DNA of 64,000 nt, from the NCBI GenBank assembly GCA_022315425.1, contig JAIUPT010000024.1, forward strand, positions 1 through 64,000. Reading direction: 5' to 3'. Source of the stretch: Pseudevernia furfuracea. Its lineage: Eukaryota; Ascomycota; Lecanoromycetes; Lecanorales; Parmeliaceae. The translations under genes were made by a program, and so were the position numbers. This document shows positions 1-10,800 of the stretch, piece after piece (positions within the stretch are counted from its first letter, which is position 1; every line of letters begins with the position of its first letter). The notes beneath the pieces were generated by a model. The model had not been told where the DNA came from and did not search any database. It worked only from the letters and a program-made list of their open reading frames with translations.

Positions 1-627
1 ATCATTGTTAAGATAGACTTTATATTGTAAAATCTATCGCTAGCGATCGATTCGAAAAACGTTGTTCTATCAATAAAAAAATTATTCGAATAGGTTTTGC
101 CGTGTAAAGTCGTCGAATACTGAAGTTAACATGTAGTCGAACTTCATATAGTTAAATTATATTATATTAACTAAGTGAAATATTTAAAATAATATTATTA
201 ATTCTTTATATATTTTAAATCTATAACTATTAATATTACTTTTTAATTAACAATTAATTAATACTATACGTAGTTAGAACTAGTTCTTTATTAATTATAA
301 CTTATATAGTCGAACTACATGTAGTTGAATTATATTACATTAATTAAATAAGATATTTAAACTAATATTTTTTAATTCTCTATATATTCTAAACTTATAA
401 ATATTTAAATAATTTTTTAATTAATAGTAATTAATACTACACGTAGTTATAACTAGTTATAACTAGTTTTAACTTATTATAAGTAATTATAACTTATATT
501 ATAAGTATTATTAATTAAACGATAATTAAAATAATAAGATTAAGAGTATTATTAATTAAACTAATAATATTAAGAATATTACTAATTAAAATAATAACTA
601 AAATAATATTATAAAGATCACGATTAA
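1..627. repeat. RIP-mutated AT-rich repeat DNA
   Basis: This stretch is almost entirely A and T, with no open frame and very few CpA or TpG-balanced segments, which is the usual look of RIP-mutated transposon remains in ascomycetes. Positions 1-120 are a degraded copy of the DNA at 1516-1640: aligned base by base they have the same length, and nearly all differences are C-to-T or G-to-A. The rest (120-627) contains internally similar AT-rich segments (for example around 135-250 and 305-460) but no recognisable gene. Confidence 0.8.
16..111. repeat. 96-bp palindromic repeat, RIP-mutated copy
   Basis: Same 96-bp length as the copy at 1533-1628 and alignable without gaps. The terminal inverted repeats that are clear in the other copy are eroded here by C-to-T and G-to-A changes on both strands. 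Homology continues a few bases beyond both ends, so the duplicated unit is larger than the palindromic element itself. Confidence 0.7.
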
Positions 628-640
628 CTAGAAAACTAAT

Positions 641-688
641 ACTAAGATTAATTTATTATTATTATTATTACTATTATTACTATTGTAA

Positions 689-719
<31 letters not shown>

Positions 720-850
720 TACTATTATTATTATTATTATTATTACTATTACTATTACTATTACTATTACTATTACTATTACTATTATTATTATTATTGT
801 TATTATTACTGTTACTGTTACTGTTACTGTTACTGTCACTGCTGAGATCA
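641..850. repeat. Trinucleotide microsatellite (ATT/ACT type)
   Basis: An uninterrupted run of TTA/ATT triplets interspersed with ACT and GTT triplets. It is open in several frames on both strands only because it is a triplet repeat (Asn/Ser-rich or Ile/Val-rich translations). It is not a credible gene. Confidence 0.9.
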
Positions 851-1340
851 ATGCTGAGATTAGTGCTGAGATTATTGCTGAGAATACTGTCTGTTGAGAA
901 CACCGCTGAGAATACTACCTGCTGAGAATACTGCTGAGAATACCGCTGAGACCAATATCGCTGAGAATACCGCTGAGACCAATACCGCTGAGACCATCGC
1001 TGAGAATACCGCTCAGACCAATACCGCTGAGAATACCGCTGAGAATACCGCTGAGATCACTGCTGAGAATACCGCTGAGATCAATACCGCTGAGACCACT
1101 GCTGAGAATACCGCTGAGAATACTACACCGCTGAGATCAATACCGCTGAGACCACTGCTGAGAATACCGCTGAGAATACTACCTGCTGAGACCACTGCTG
1201 AGACCAATACCGCTGAGACCAATACCGCTGAGACCAATGCTGAGAATACCGCTGAGAATACTACCTGCTGAGACCACTGCTGAGACCAATACCGCTGAGA
1301 CCAATGCTGAGACCAATGCTGAGACCACTGCTGAGACCAC
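851..1340. repeat. GCTGAGA minisatellite with 12- and 15-bp units
   Basis: A tandem array built from a 12-bp unit (GCTGAGAATACC) and a 15-bp unit (GCTGAGACCAATACC), in irregular order with a few variants. All unit lengths are multiples of three, so long open frames appear on both strands without any sign of being genes. The array directly abuts the triplet repeat on its left. Confidence 0.9.
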
Positions 1341-1392
1341 TGCCATTGAGTGTCGCATTGAGTGTCCCATTGAGTGTCCCATTGAGTGTCGC
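1341..1392. repeat. 12-bp tandem repeat, about four copies
   Basis: Four consecutive copies of a 12-bp unit (ATTGAGTGTCCC with G/C variants). It continues the minisatellite region but has an unrelated unit. Confidence 0.85.
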
Positions 1393-1532
1393 AATTTTCA
1401 ACATCACTATTTTAGTCATTATTTCAGTCTATAATACTCTCAGCATCACTATTCTAGTTAATAATGCTCTCAGCGACGAAGACTGCATGCAAATCTTTAT
1501 GGTGGACGTCGCTGGCGGTCATTGCCAAGGTA

Positions 1533-1628
1533 GGCTTTGCATTGCAAAACCTGCCGCTAGCGGTCGATCCGGAAAACGTTGTTCCACCAATGAAAAATTT
1601 ATCCGGATGGGTTTTGCAGTGCAAAGCC
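1533..1628. repeat. 96-bp palindromic repeat, intact MITE-like copy
   Basis: Bounded by 19-bp terminal inverted repeats (1533-1551 and 1610-1628) with one mismatch, around a short core. Only ten bases separate it from the start codon of the SAT4-type gene downstream. The RIP-mutated partner lies at 16-111. No clear target-site duplication is visible, so calling it a MITE is inference; it could equally be a palindromic segment of a larger repeat. Confidence 0.6.
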
Positions 1629-1638
1629 CGAGAATACT

Positions 1639-2939
1639 ATGGTTAGACCATACTCCCCCCGGGAGAAGAATCGTTTGAGAGTCGCCGTCATTGTTCTTGA
1701 TTCCATATTTCTAGCCCTTGCGGCTGTGGTACTTGCTATACGCATCGCGTCGAGAAGAATCCAAGGTCTGCAACTGTGTCTGAATGACTATGCAGCGCTA
1801 TTGGCATGGGTATTACAGATAGATAGTCAATTTAGTATCCTCGGCTGACGTTTGGAAGCCTTGTGCAGCGGGACTCGTGACAACAGCTGTCCTCGGTAGG
1901 TGTCTCTGTTCCTGAGTTTCAGTGCAAGTCTAATCAGAGAAGCTGTGATTAGTGGAGGGGGACAGCACCAGATTGACGTTGACTCAGCCAACCTACCGGC
2001 AATACTGAAGGTGAGGACCACAAACACTAGACTTGAGGAATTAAGACTCTAAAATGATCTCTCAAGGGCTTTTCAGCGGCTCTCGTCGTATGGTCTGCCG
2101 CCAATACCGCAATAAAGGTCTCCATTATACATTTCTACATCACAATATTTGGTTCGAACAAGTCATTTCGCTACATTGCGTATGCAACCATGGCCTTCCC
2201 CATATCTTTTGGGATCGGTAACACCCTCATGGCTTTCCTGATCTGCCGACCATTTGCCAAGAACTGGGACCCTCTTCTCCCTGGTGTCTGCGGATCTGCC
2301 ATAAAAGCTCTGGTAGCCACCAGCGTAATCAATCTGGTCGTAGATCTGATGATCATCGTCTTGCCGATGCCAATGGTCTGGCAGCTCCAAATGGCTGCGC
2401 GAAAAAAAATAGCGCTTACGATGACATTTGGATTAGGCTTCATGTAAGATTTCTCCCACACAACAAAGGAACACGAACGTCTAACCTTATCAAGAGTGTG
2501 CATCACCACATCACTACGTATTTTCTTGGGATCTCGAATCGAACTTGACGATTTCATCTACATCCTAGCAAAGATAGCAATCGTGACAGACCTCGAACCT
2601 TTGCTGGGCATCACAGTCGCGTGCCTGCCTTTGTTTCCTCCCGTGTTTAAGAAAGTCTTTGGGGCCAAAGAAGAGCAAAACCCTCGAAATGTTCTTTTAA
2701 GTAATCTGGCATGACTAAGATCGCAAAGGTCAAAGGGCTCTGCATTCCGAAGATTCGAAGATTGCTATTCTCTTACAGATGTTGAAAGATCGCGAACAGA
2801 GAATCAGATCACTGGAACAGGAAGTCATTTGAGCTCTTTGAATGATGATGGTGTCAGGATTGAAAGGGGAGACACGCATTATCCATCGACGATCAAGGTC
2901 AAGCAAGGCTGGGAGGTGCGATCGGACAAGGTTTTGTAA
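1639..2939 (+). CDS. SAT4/PTH11-type rhodopsin-domain membrane protein
   Basis: Predicted multi-pass plasma-membrane protein of the fungal SAT4/rhodopsin-domain family, which is related to the PTH11-type receptors implicated in surface sensing; ligand and function are unknown. Six exons read as one frame: 1639-1809, 1859-1895, 1943-2010, 2067-2443, 2495-2700 and 2779-2939, giving 339 residues, near the usual family length. Family landmarks are a first helix followed by an Arg-rich loop and LNDYA (residues about 47-51), the TAIKVSII helix, an ICRPFAKNWDP segment (Cys then WDP), the ATSVINLVVDLMIIVLPMP helix and MVWQLQM. The tail is hydrophilic and ends after a GWEVRSDKVL segment, as in many relatives. 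The chosen ATG follows directly on a duplicated repeat, so the true 5' end could differ. A decayed paralogue lies next door, suggesting tandem duplication. Confidence 0.8.
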
Positions 2940-3609
2940 TCGATTAGAAGAGAACGATTCGCCCTTCTTCTTCGTCGTGAATTTATCGTATCTCGAGTGC
3001 AGTCTTATGCTCACAGTTTATTGCTTCTGCAGTCATAGTGAAACCTTGTCACGTTTATATCGAAGTAAAGATGCTGTATCCTTTATTCTATCAATATTCC
3101 ACTTTTGTGTCTAGAGAATATCTCAGTTGCCGTAATTACCGGAGTGAACGACGCCATCTCGATAGAATAATCTATGTGTCTTTCATTTCTCAATCTAATC
3201 CGCAAGCAATCAGCACACGGAATACCGAAGCTCTTCATAGACTCCGGTTTTGTAGATTAGATACTGAGACTTAAGCGGCGGACCCGCTCTTTGCATCTCA
3301 TGCTGACTCTGGACTTTATGCGTCGTATCGTTGATCGTAAATCGTACGGCGATGAAATTCGCTATCAAAATCCTACATCTTGGCGTTATTTCATAGTAGT
3401 TCCCATTGTGCTTAAGATGAAGCTGTTCGCTGCTTCGTGAGGTAGTAAGGCTATAGTGAATGAAGATAGATAACATATAGATCTATGATGAGATCCATGA
3501 GATATAAGATCTCATGAATAACAATGAATGATCCTACAAACATGGGATGCATAGAATATGCATGGGAGGACGCTAGAACATGTATGGAATAGCCTAGACA
3601 CTCCGACAA
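2940..3609. other. Intergenic, no gene seen
   Basis: Spacer between the intact SAT4-type gene and its decayed paralogue. Short open frames occur on both strands but none has recognisable features or plausible splice partners. Confidence 0.6.
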
Positions 3610-4629
3610 TGAACATTGCTTTGTCAATTGTTTCTACCATTGCCGTGCTTCTGTGTCTGTATGCTCGAAGACTCAAGCGAACACCACGGAAAGTAGATGA
3701 TTTCGTCATCAACGGCGCTTTGGTACATCCTAAGACCTTGCATTCTCAAGCATCGTTTGTTGAAGTGGGCTGCAACTCTGCGTCTACGTGCTTTGTGTAG
3801 AAGTCGGCCTTTGTAGATTCAAAGTCTCTGAGCCTAGACTGGATGTCATGACGCTGCGACTGACGAGTTTGGTTCTCCGGGCGCTCGCTTTGGCATGGGA
3901 GACCATGTCGTCAAAGTGAATCAGATAGGTCCGCAGAGCCTCATTAAAATCCAGAAATTGCAATACGCCACGGGGATTTGGTGGAACCTGTGTATCTACA
4001 TGGTCAAGGTGTCTACCCTTCTGCTCTTTGGCCGCATCTTTGGCCAGCCGTCCGTCCATTTTCGCTATTGCCTATACGCAACTCACACCTTTCTCGCACT
4101 CTGGACTTGGGGTTCATTCTTTAGCGCCGTTTTCCTTTGCACTCTCATTCCTTCCTTCTAGGATCCGGCAGTTCCGGGCGTCTTCCCTTATGCTATAGCC
4201 GGGCGCGTTGTTACTGCGTCTTTAAATGTTGCAACGGAAGTCATATTGTTGACGCTGCCCATTCCTATCGTATGGCGTTTGCAGATGAAAATGAAGCAAG
4301 ATGTCAACCATCAATATGAAAGTGTAACAGGCGTCATCATCTATGCTGCTACGCGCGACGATGTCGAGTCGGTCAAAGTATCTTCTCGGGGACGGCGTAG
4401 ATGTCAACTGTTATGTGCAGATAAGACGATAGTTGACGTTTGCTGAAAAGCGACAAAGAACGGATTCTTATCATCACTACCTCAGCATTAAGCTCTACAA
4501 CCTTCTTGTATTGTTTTTGCCGACCGTTGATGAGCATCAACACTCTAATGAAATAGCCATTAGCTCTCGTGAACGCTATCATACGATATTGACGTGCCTA
4601 ATGAGGACTTCGATGTCAACCCTGACTAG
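3610..4629 (+). pseudogene. Decayed SAT4-type paralogue
   Basis: Second member of the SAT4/rhodopsin-domain family on the same strand, 670 bp after the intact one. Recognisable parts are an N-terminal helix with an ARRLKRTPRKVDDFVI loop (from 3610), the KLQYATGIWWNLCIYMVKVS helix region and FLCTLIPSF (3895-4159), then DPAVPG and LLTLPIPIVWRLQMKMK in the same frame, and a faint C-terminal tail ending near 4629. A TAG at about 4159-4161 replaces the tryptophan of the family's conserved WDP motif. After about 4320 the frame is lost until the tail. The TAG looks superficially like a 3' splice site, but no donor at a workable distance restores the frame. Non-functional as read. Confidence 0.7.
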
Positions 4630-4663
4630 TCTAGATCCAGACCGTCCTTCGACAAGCCTTTCT

Positions 4664-5404
4664 TCATGGACGCTTCGCTGTTAACACCATTGGGTGTTGT
4701 CTTTGCGTGTCCTCATCTGCCTTCCGCAATGTGAATGCTTTCAGCATCACATCCTTCTGCTCCTCCGTTGCGAGCGCGTATTCCCCCTCCTTAATCTGTT
4801 TTTCAGTCACCCATGCATACGCCTGGTGCTCTTCTGGGTCCAGGGTAACGCTTAGTCCGTTCAAACCCGCGTCTTCCCCTACCTCATCAATGGCATCAAC
4901 GCTATCAAACCCTTCCACTTCATCGTTCCCCACATCATCCTTAGCTGCCACCGTCTCATGTCCTCCGGACTTCCCACAGCCCATATCATCTCCCCCAATC
5001 TCCGCGACCTCAATCTCGAAGCTCAACTTGCGCCATCTCTTCTTTCGCGCTCCATACCCCATCACAAAGTCCATCCCAGACCCTATCTGACGGTTGAACC
5101 TAACCAATCGTAGCCCTGTCTCCTCAAAGGTCTCTCGAGCGAGCGAATGCAGAATCGTTGGGTCAGAGGCTTCGCAGCTGCCGCCGGGGACTTCCCAAAG
5201 GTTAGGGAAGCTGCGTTCGCTGGCTGCGCGTTGAACGATTAGGAGGTGAAGGCCTGGTGTAAGTGAGGAGGAGGATTTGAATATGTAGCTGCTGACGGCG
5301 AGCTTGGTGTATTCCGTGTTCTGAGAGAGGAAGGTAGAGAGGGGGATGGTGAGATGGCGGAGAGAGGGCGGGATATGGATTTGGATGGGGCTTGGAGATT
5401 CCAT
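4664..5404 (-). CDS. Nudix hydrolase-domain protein
   Basis: Single-exon gene of about 246 residues from the ATG at 5404 (protein begins MESPSPIQ). An in-frame ATG at 5479 would add 25 residues; the internal start is preferred because the extra stretch is not family-like. The Nudix box is present as PGGSCEASD followed by RETFEETGL, with the catalytic RE..EE core intact and the common fungal Asp and one-residue insertion in the spacer. Upstream is the typical first beta strand (LLIVQRAASERSFPNLWEVP). An acidic insert of about 50 residues interrupts the later beta strands before EHQAYAWVTE. Nudix enzymes cleave nucleoside diphosphates linked to another moiety; the substrate here cannot be told from sequence. 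The 3' end lies only 34 bp from the tail of the preceding pseudogene, convergent. Confidence 0.85.
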   Translation of the reverse strand: MESPSPIQIHIPPSLRHLTIPLSTFLSQNTEYTKLAVSSYIFKSSSSLTPGLHLLIVQRAASERSFPNLWEVPGGSCEASDPTILHSLARETFEETGLRLVRFNRQIGSGMDFVMGYGARKKRWRKLSFEIEVAEIGGDDMGCGKSGGHETVAAKDDVGNDEVEGFDSVDAIDEVGEDAGLNGLSVTLDPEEHQAYAWVTEKQIKEGEYALATEEQKDVMLKAFTLRKADEDTQRQHPMVLTAKRP

Positions 5405-6677
5405 GCTACTGTGGATGTTCTTGATACGTAAGACACACGAGGAAGGATGAGAAAGAAGACCTTGAGAATGTAGCCTCAAGGATGGTGAAGAAAGACGGCA
5501 AGGAGCTGAGCAAGTGTCACTGAGATTGGGCGTCTAGGCGGCACGTTCTCATTTTGCGGTAGACGAAGAGATATGAAGTAAAAGCCTGGCAGTCAAAGCG
5601 AGTTGAAAGAGGCTCAGAAGTTCTTGTTGAGGAATGAGAATGCGGCGAAACCCCGGCAGATCCTCTTTTCTGGGCGCGCCGAGGCACGCGTTGCCATGCC
5701 AACACCGCGACGTTGATATTTGGGAACCAATAGCTCAAGATGCATCTTTTAGGACCGGACATTATGCCTTAGGGTAAACGACAGTCACAAGCCGCGCAAA
5801 GGACAATACAACAGGAGTGGAACCACTGAGAGACCATCTTACTTTTGTATCAATGGCAGACGAAGCGTTCACACTATTCATTTCACCAGAGAGTACGCAA
5901 ACCTGAGGTTTACGCAAGCATAGAAATCGAAAGTGTCTAGGCTAAGTGCATCCTTGCGCTACATCACCTTAGCTCTCATGCTAGCAAGTGTACATTACTA
6001 GACGATCCATCAGACCTCAGACCTAGGTCCTACCTATCAAGAGTTCAAGACTTTTCAGGAAACAGTGATCATCTTATTCAGCGATTGACTTCACGGCTGA
6101 TTGCAGGCGTGCGCGTGAATTGAGATATGCTAATAGCATTTTTATATCTTATTGAGTGAAAGCACTATCTCAACTATCTCATTGGATATCATGAATCTCT
6201 GGCAAAGGTCTCCTTCGTGACATTGATAAGGCAACGAAGTCCTTCAGAATCAGTAACACTAGGAATCTATTAGACATCTATAGCGCCAGACAAGTCCTTC
6301 CGAGCTTAATTGCTATCTCGTCCTCTGTCAAAATTGTTTTCGAACAAGAAGTTGCCATTGTTCCTGGGCAGTTTGGTGAGGCTGGGTTTGCGTCAGGTGG
6401 CCTCAGCACAAGATGTGACTACTCTTTCTCCCACAGAAGATATTGCTTATTCCATACAAAAGACCGTTGTCAGCTTTTGAAGTGTCTGTAGAGCAGCCAG
6501 AGACAGGTTGATACGTTTGCCTTATGACTACCAGATGTATCTGCAGCTTACTTGCATTACCTTGGCAAAACGGCAAAAGGAGGCCAATTACTTGTGAAAA
6601 GGCTCTTTTGGCGGTAGAGAAATTCCTCGTTTCAGTATCCACCACTCCCTTACGCGACTCACGAGGAGAACTCGACA
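5405..6677. other. Intergenic, no gene recognised
   Basis: Contains the Nudix gene's upstream region and scattered short open frames on both strands, none with recognisable motifs or convincing splice structure. Base composition is ordinary rather than RIP-like. Confidence 0.5.
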
Positions 6678-7397
6678 TTGATTGCTGTTCTCATTTTGCG
6701 ATGGCCAACGTGGCTGCTTGAAACGCAGCTTCAAAGCAATGACGCTTTCGAAAATAGCGACAGCAAAGCCAGCTTTCTCAATACGCTCACCGGAAAGCTG
6801 TGGAACAAGCTAAAGTTGGCAATCTTGCTCTCTGGAATGTCTAGGGCCTGGCATGGAGTACGAGAGCATGTCTTTGACTTTGCACGTCTTTATTCTCACA
6901 CCGGTTTCTCCGAGAGTCAAAAAACCAGCTTCATCGGTTTTATCGACTAGAGCAGAGCGGGAGGTCTTCAGGCCGCTCTCGTGGCGATTACAACTATCGG
7001 TGAACTTTCAGCGAGGAAGCAACGAGCAGAATGGACTCAGACGCTGCAGATGACATCGTACAGATGATCTGTGGCGTCTTAAATCCTGATATCGAATCTC
7101 TATCCAAAATGAACTATTAAAGAAGCCATCTTCAAGGCTTTGGAAGATACTATGTGCCAAACATTTACCGAAGCTTCGAATACTATGGCTGAAGCTCTGC
7201 TTTCTATACAAGAATTGATCAATGTCGTCATTCAAGGCCCATTGGAAATCTCATTTGACGGCGACCGTGCTCGAAATCTTGTCAGGTTTATCGTATCCTT
7301 AGCGGGCGAGCACTACATACAACAGCGTTGCCTCAGGATGACAGAAGGATTCTGCGAGTATCTGGACACGGCAAAATTCTGTCTTCACCGTGCCTAG
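6678..7397 (+). other. Unrecognised open segments, possible gene remnant
   Basis: Two plus-strand open segments (6678-6950 and 7140-7397) have protein-like composition. The first includes NTLTGKLWNKLKLAILLSGM; the second includes QELINVVIQGPLEISFDG and an Arg/Leu-rich helix-like end. They are in frames that cannot be joined with confidence. No family is recognised. This could be a decayed gene or an intron-rich gene not resolved here. Confidence 0.25.
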
Positions 7398-7867
7398 ATA
7401 CTTGTACCAAGACACAGCATCTCGCATACGATGTTCTGATACAATAGTAAGTATGACACACCAACTGAACTATCCATAACATACTAATCAATTAGTCTTC
7501 AGTATCAATCGCATCGGCGAGAGCACCGATTACGCTATATAAAGAACGGCGGGAACAGACTTGTCTAAGACTCTCTAAACTTGATGTTCAGTCGCGACCG
7601 TGCTGTAGCACTCTCGCCCAATAGCGACCGAGGAGTATGAATGATATAACCTTACAATTATCTAATACACAATGACTTTATTCTATATTTTCTCCTAGGA
7701 CGCTCTTCGGAACTTCTCTTAATACAACTACTTATTATCCAAGCACAGCCCAACGGTACTCATAATCCTTCTACCCCTGAGTCGACAACAGCGGGTCCTG
7801 GAAATTATCGAATTCTAGTTTCCACGCTACAACTGGATTAGCCATACCCCATCCAAGCAGTAGACTT
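7398..7867. other. Intergenic, no gene seen
   Basis: Short 3' spacer next to the fatty acid dioxygenase gene. No open frame or repeat of note. Confidence 0.6.
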
Positions 7868-10800
7868 TCACTCAAACTCACTGGTGGGTTCCGAAACCAA
7901 ATAGCCCCAGTCAGGCGTCATGTACCACCTGCCATACACCTGCGCCTGCTTACGCCTTTCCTCGTCTAGCTGCACGCGCTTCAACTTGCCCATCTCACTC
8001 GGCGCTCTACGCAGCCCTTCCATCTGCGCAGCAACCTTGAGAAGCGCGGTGCCGTAGGCGAGGAGCATGTCGTGGCTGAGCATCGCGGTGGGACCGAAGC
8101 CGGAGGTGATGTATCTAGGATCTTTGCGATTTGGATTGAACTTTTTCGGGGAGGGGAAGGCGTGGGGGTCATTGTTCGCTTTGGACTACTTAACGGTTAG
8201 ATTTTACTTTCCAACCTCAGATGCGGGTGAGATAAGATCCAATCAGTAGATGTCTGGGGTAGAGGGAGAGGTTGAACTTACGATCAATAGTATGACATCC
8301 TCATTTGATCCTATGGATTCCGTCCCAATCTTGAAGTTTGCTTTGGCAGTCCGCTTGCAGACCTGGTCGCTAGTCAATCGCTGCGCCTCGAGGAAGTACA
8401 GACCGAGTCGCTGATTGGACTCTTCGGAGTTTTCGCGTGCGAGTTTTTGAATTTGGGTCCAATGCGCCGCACCGTTTTCTGAGAGAAAATAGTCCAAAAC
8501 TTCGATGATCTACGCAGTTTCGATTTAGTAATAGATCCGCGCGCGGGCCTGAATCGTCCACTTACGGCAGTGACAGGAGAGCCAACGCCATCAACAGCCA
8601 TCATCCACATAGTCTGAGCAATCTCTGTCTCGCTTCTCCCACTCGCCCGCAGGCTCTTGACAATATCTGCCCCGACTTCTTTCACATTCGCTGGCTCTGC
8701 ACCCTTTACGCCTGGAGTTGAGCCCCAAAGCCAGGAAGAGATGGCCCATCCGGCGGCTCTCGGGACGGATACAGAGGTTGATTCAGTCAGCTTCAGGGCA
8801 CTCTCTTGAGCCTTACGACGCTTGTACCACTGGGCAGCGATATCAGGGCTAGCGGTGTCGGTCCAATTGCGAACCTCAAGCAGAAGCTTGTACAGTTCCG
8901 ATGGTGTATGTACGCCGGAGGGGTTACTGTTTCGGCTCTTGACGTTGAGACAGAACAATTCTGCGAGGAAGCGAGCGTTCAAAGGAATGGCCACACTAAG
9001 TTGGAAAGTCTCAATGTCAAATAGTCTTGCAAATAGGCTGTGTGCTCGGCTTGGCAAACTTACTCTCGTACGAAGTCAATCTGATTGTATGTACCTCCCA
9101 GGTGGTAGGCGGCTCCTTCCACAAGTGGCTTGGCTTTTCCAATTAGAAAGTCCAAGTAGACCTTTGCTGCTTTTGGGGATCGATATAATTGGCTGCTCTC
9201 TGCCTCTTGTTGGAACGAGGTAAAAGCACTAATAGCATTCTCAGAGACATATGTTCCTCTCAGGGATCTCCAAGGCGACTCGAAGCTTGTCTGATCTTGA
9301 AGAATTTGACATACAGCCGTATGGGAGTCGACTGGAAACTTGAGTTGCGGGACCTTCGGCTTGGTCATGGAAAATTGATTCATCGTATTCAATCTGTCGA
9401 GAATTCTTTTGTTATCACTGGAAGTATACATCGGCTGCATTGCATAGACTGAATTGAATTCGAAGGACCCAGGAAGGCCCCGATGGAGCAATTTATGAAA
9501 CATCGAGCCTCCTAGTCTGTCCCACCGGAGATTGTTAGCACCCGAGATAAGATGAACGTGAATGAAGGTATCTTACGCCTTGTAATCAGAAGCCGCCTCG
9601 CAGAGACCCCAGTTGGTAAGTGTTGCCGTCGTATAGTCCTACAGCTATCAGCTCTACTCAAACCAATTCAGCGACAAACGAACAGTGGTATAGAATCTGT
9701 CGCTCCGCACAAGCGTGACAGCGTCTGAGAGTACTCCACGTCCAGCTGTTGCAGGGAATCCAACACCGCTTGGCTTGAAGTCTTTTGATCTCTTCATCTC
9801 CTCGATGAAAATTCCAGGGTACATCTCTATCATGTCAGGAGAATCGTAAAGATTCTGGAGTGCCATCTGAATCTCCTTATCTGGGTGGACACTTTCGAAC
9901 GTTGTGTGTGGTTCTAAGCCAAAGAAGATGCGGAACTCGTTCAAGGAGGCCACTTCCCTATCAATCGTGCAATCAGCTACGCTTCCATTGCTTTAGGGTA
10001 CCAGATTTGGGGAACTGAGCGCACCACTTGCGTGCTTGTACAATTCCAGCAACTTCGATGACCTTTAATGCTTTCGGCACTTGCCTCGCACCAAATGCGC
10101 CTGACTTGTGTTAGTATTGGCGGTGCAAAAGTCAAACACCATTAGAGCAAGTATAGAACTAACCTGCAGGGTCATCAATACTTTCTGTCAAGATTCTAAC
10201 CAGATCTTCGTCCCGAAACTTGCCGTCATCACCCCGAGTGATGTTACCAAAAGTGCGGACACAAGGCTCTTTGTCGGCTTCTCCCTTTGCAAAGGCCATG
10301 AGCATTCCACCTAATTGATGAGGAGTAAGTTGTTCCAACTTGAAGGTCTTATCGCCTTTGAGCTCTTGGGGTAACAGTGTCCGGAAGAAATCTTCCGTCC
10401 ATCCAGCGTCTCTCTCAGAGATGGCTGAATGAAAGCGGTAAAGTAGGTTGAATTCACAAGATGCTTGATTGCCGCCGCCCCGAGGCACGCCCTCACCGAG
10501 GGGTGTCTTGTCAATGTACATTCGAGGATCGAAGTTCCAGGTTGTGTCTTTTTCGTGCACGCCTTGGATGGCTCGAAGGTAATCACCAAGTGAAATGCTG
10601 ATGTATAGGCCACCAACGATACTGTATTGATTAGCGCAGCACGCCAACGGATGTAGTCAGAACTTGCAGTCTACTTGTCTGAAAAATGTCATTATCCAGT
10701 GCCTTCTCGGGATTTCGAGGTGTTTCTAGCTTATCTTCCCACTCTTTGTTTGGACGAAGGGTAAATCTCCCGTCTTCATTGATTTCCTTCAGCATGGTAG

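Noticed and set aside
628..903. Asn/Ser-rich and Ile/Val-rich open frames on the minus strand
   Set aside because: They are translations of the ATT/ACT microsatellite; all triplet repeats are open in several frames.
851..1340. CRISPR-like regular repeats
   Set aside because: The units are contiguous with no unique spacers, and the genome is fungal.
4130..4165. Pyrimidine-rich TTCTAG as a 3' splice site in the second SAT4-type gene
   Set aside because: No donor at a plausible distance gives the right phase without deleting a membrane helix; the stop sits where the family has the Trp of WDP.
4707..5090. Plus-strand 127-residue open frame
   Set aside because: Antisense shadow of the Nudix gene, with no features of its own.
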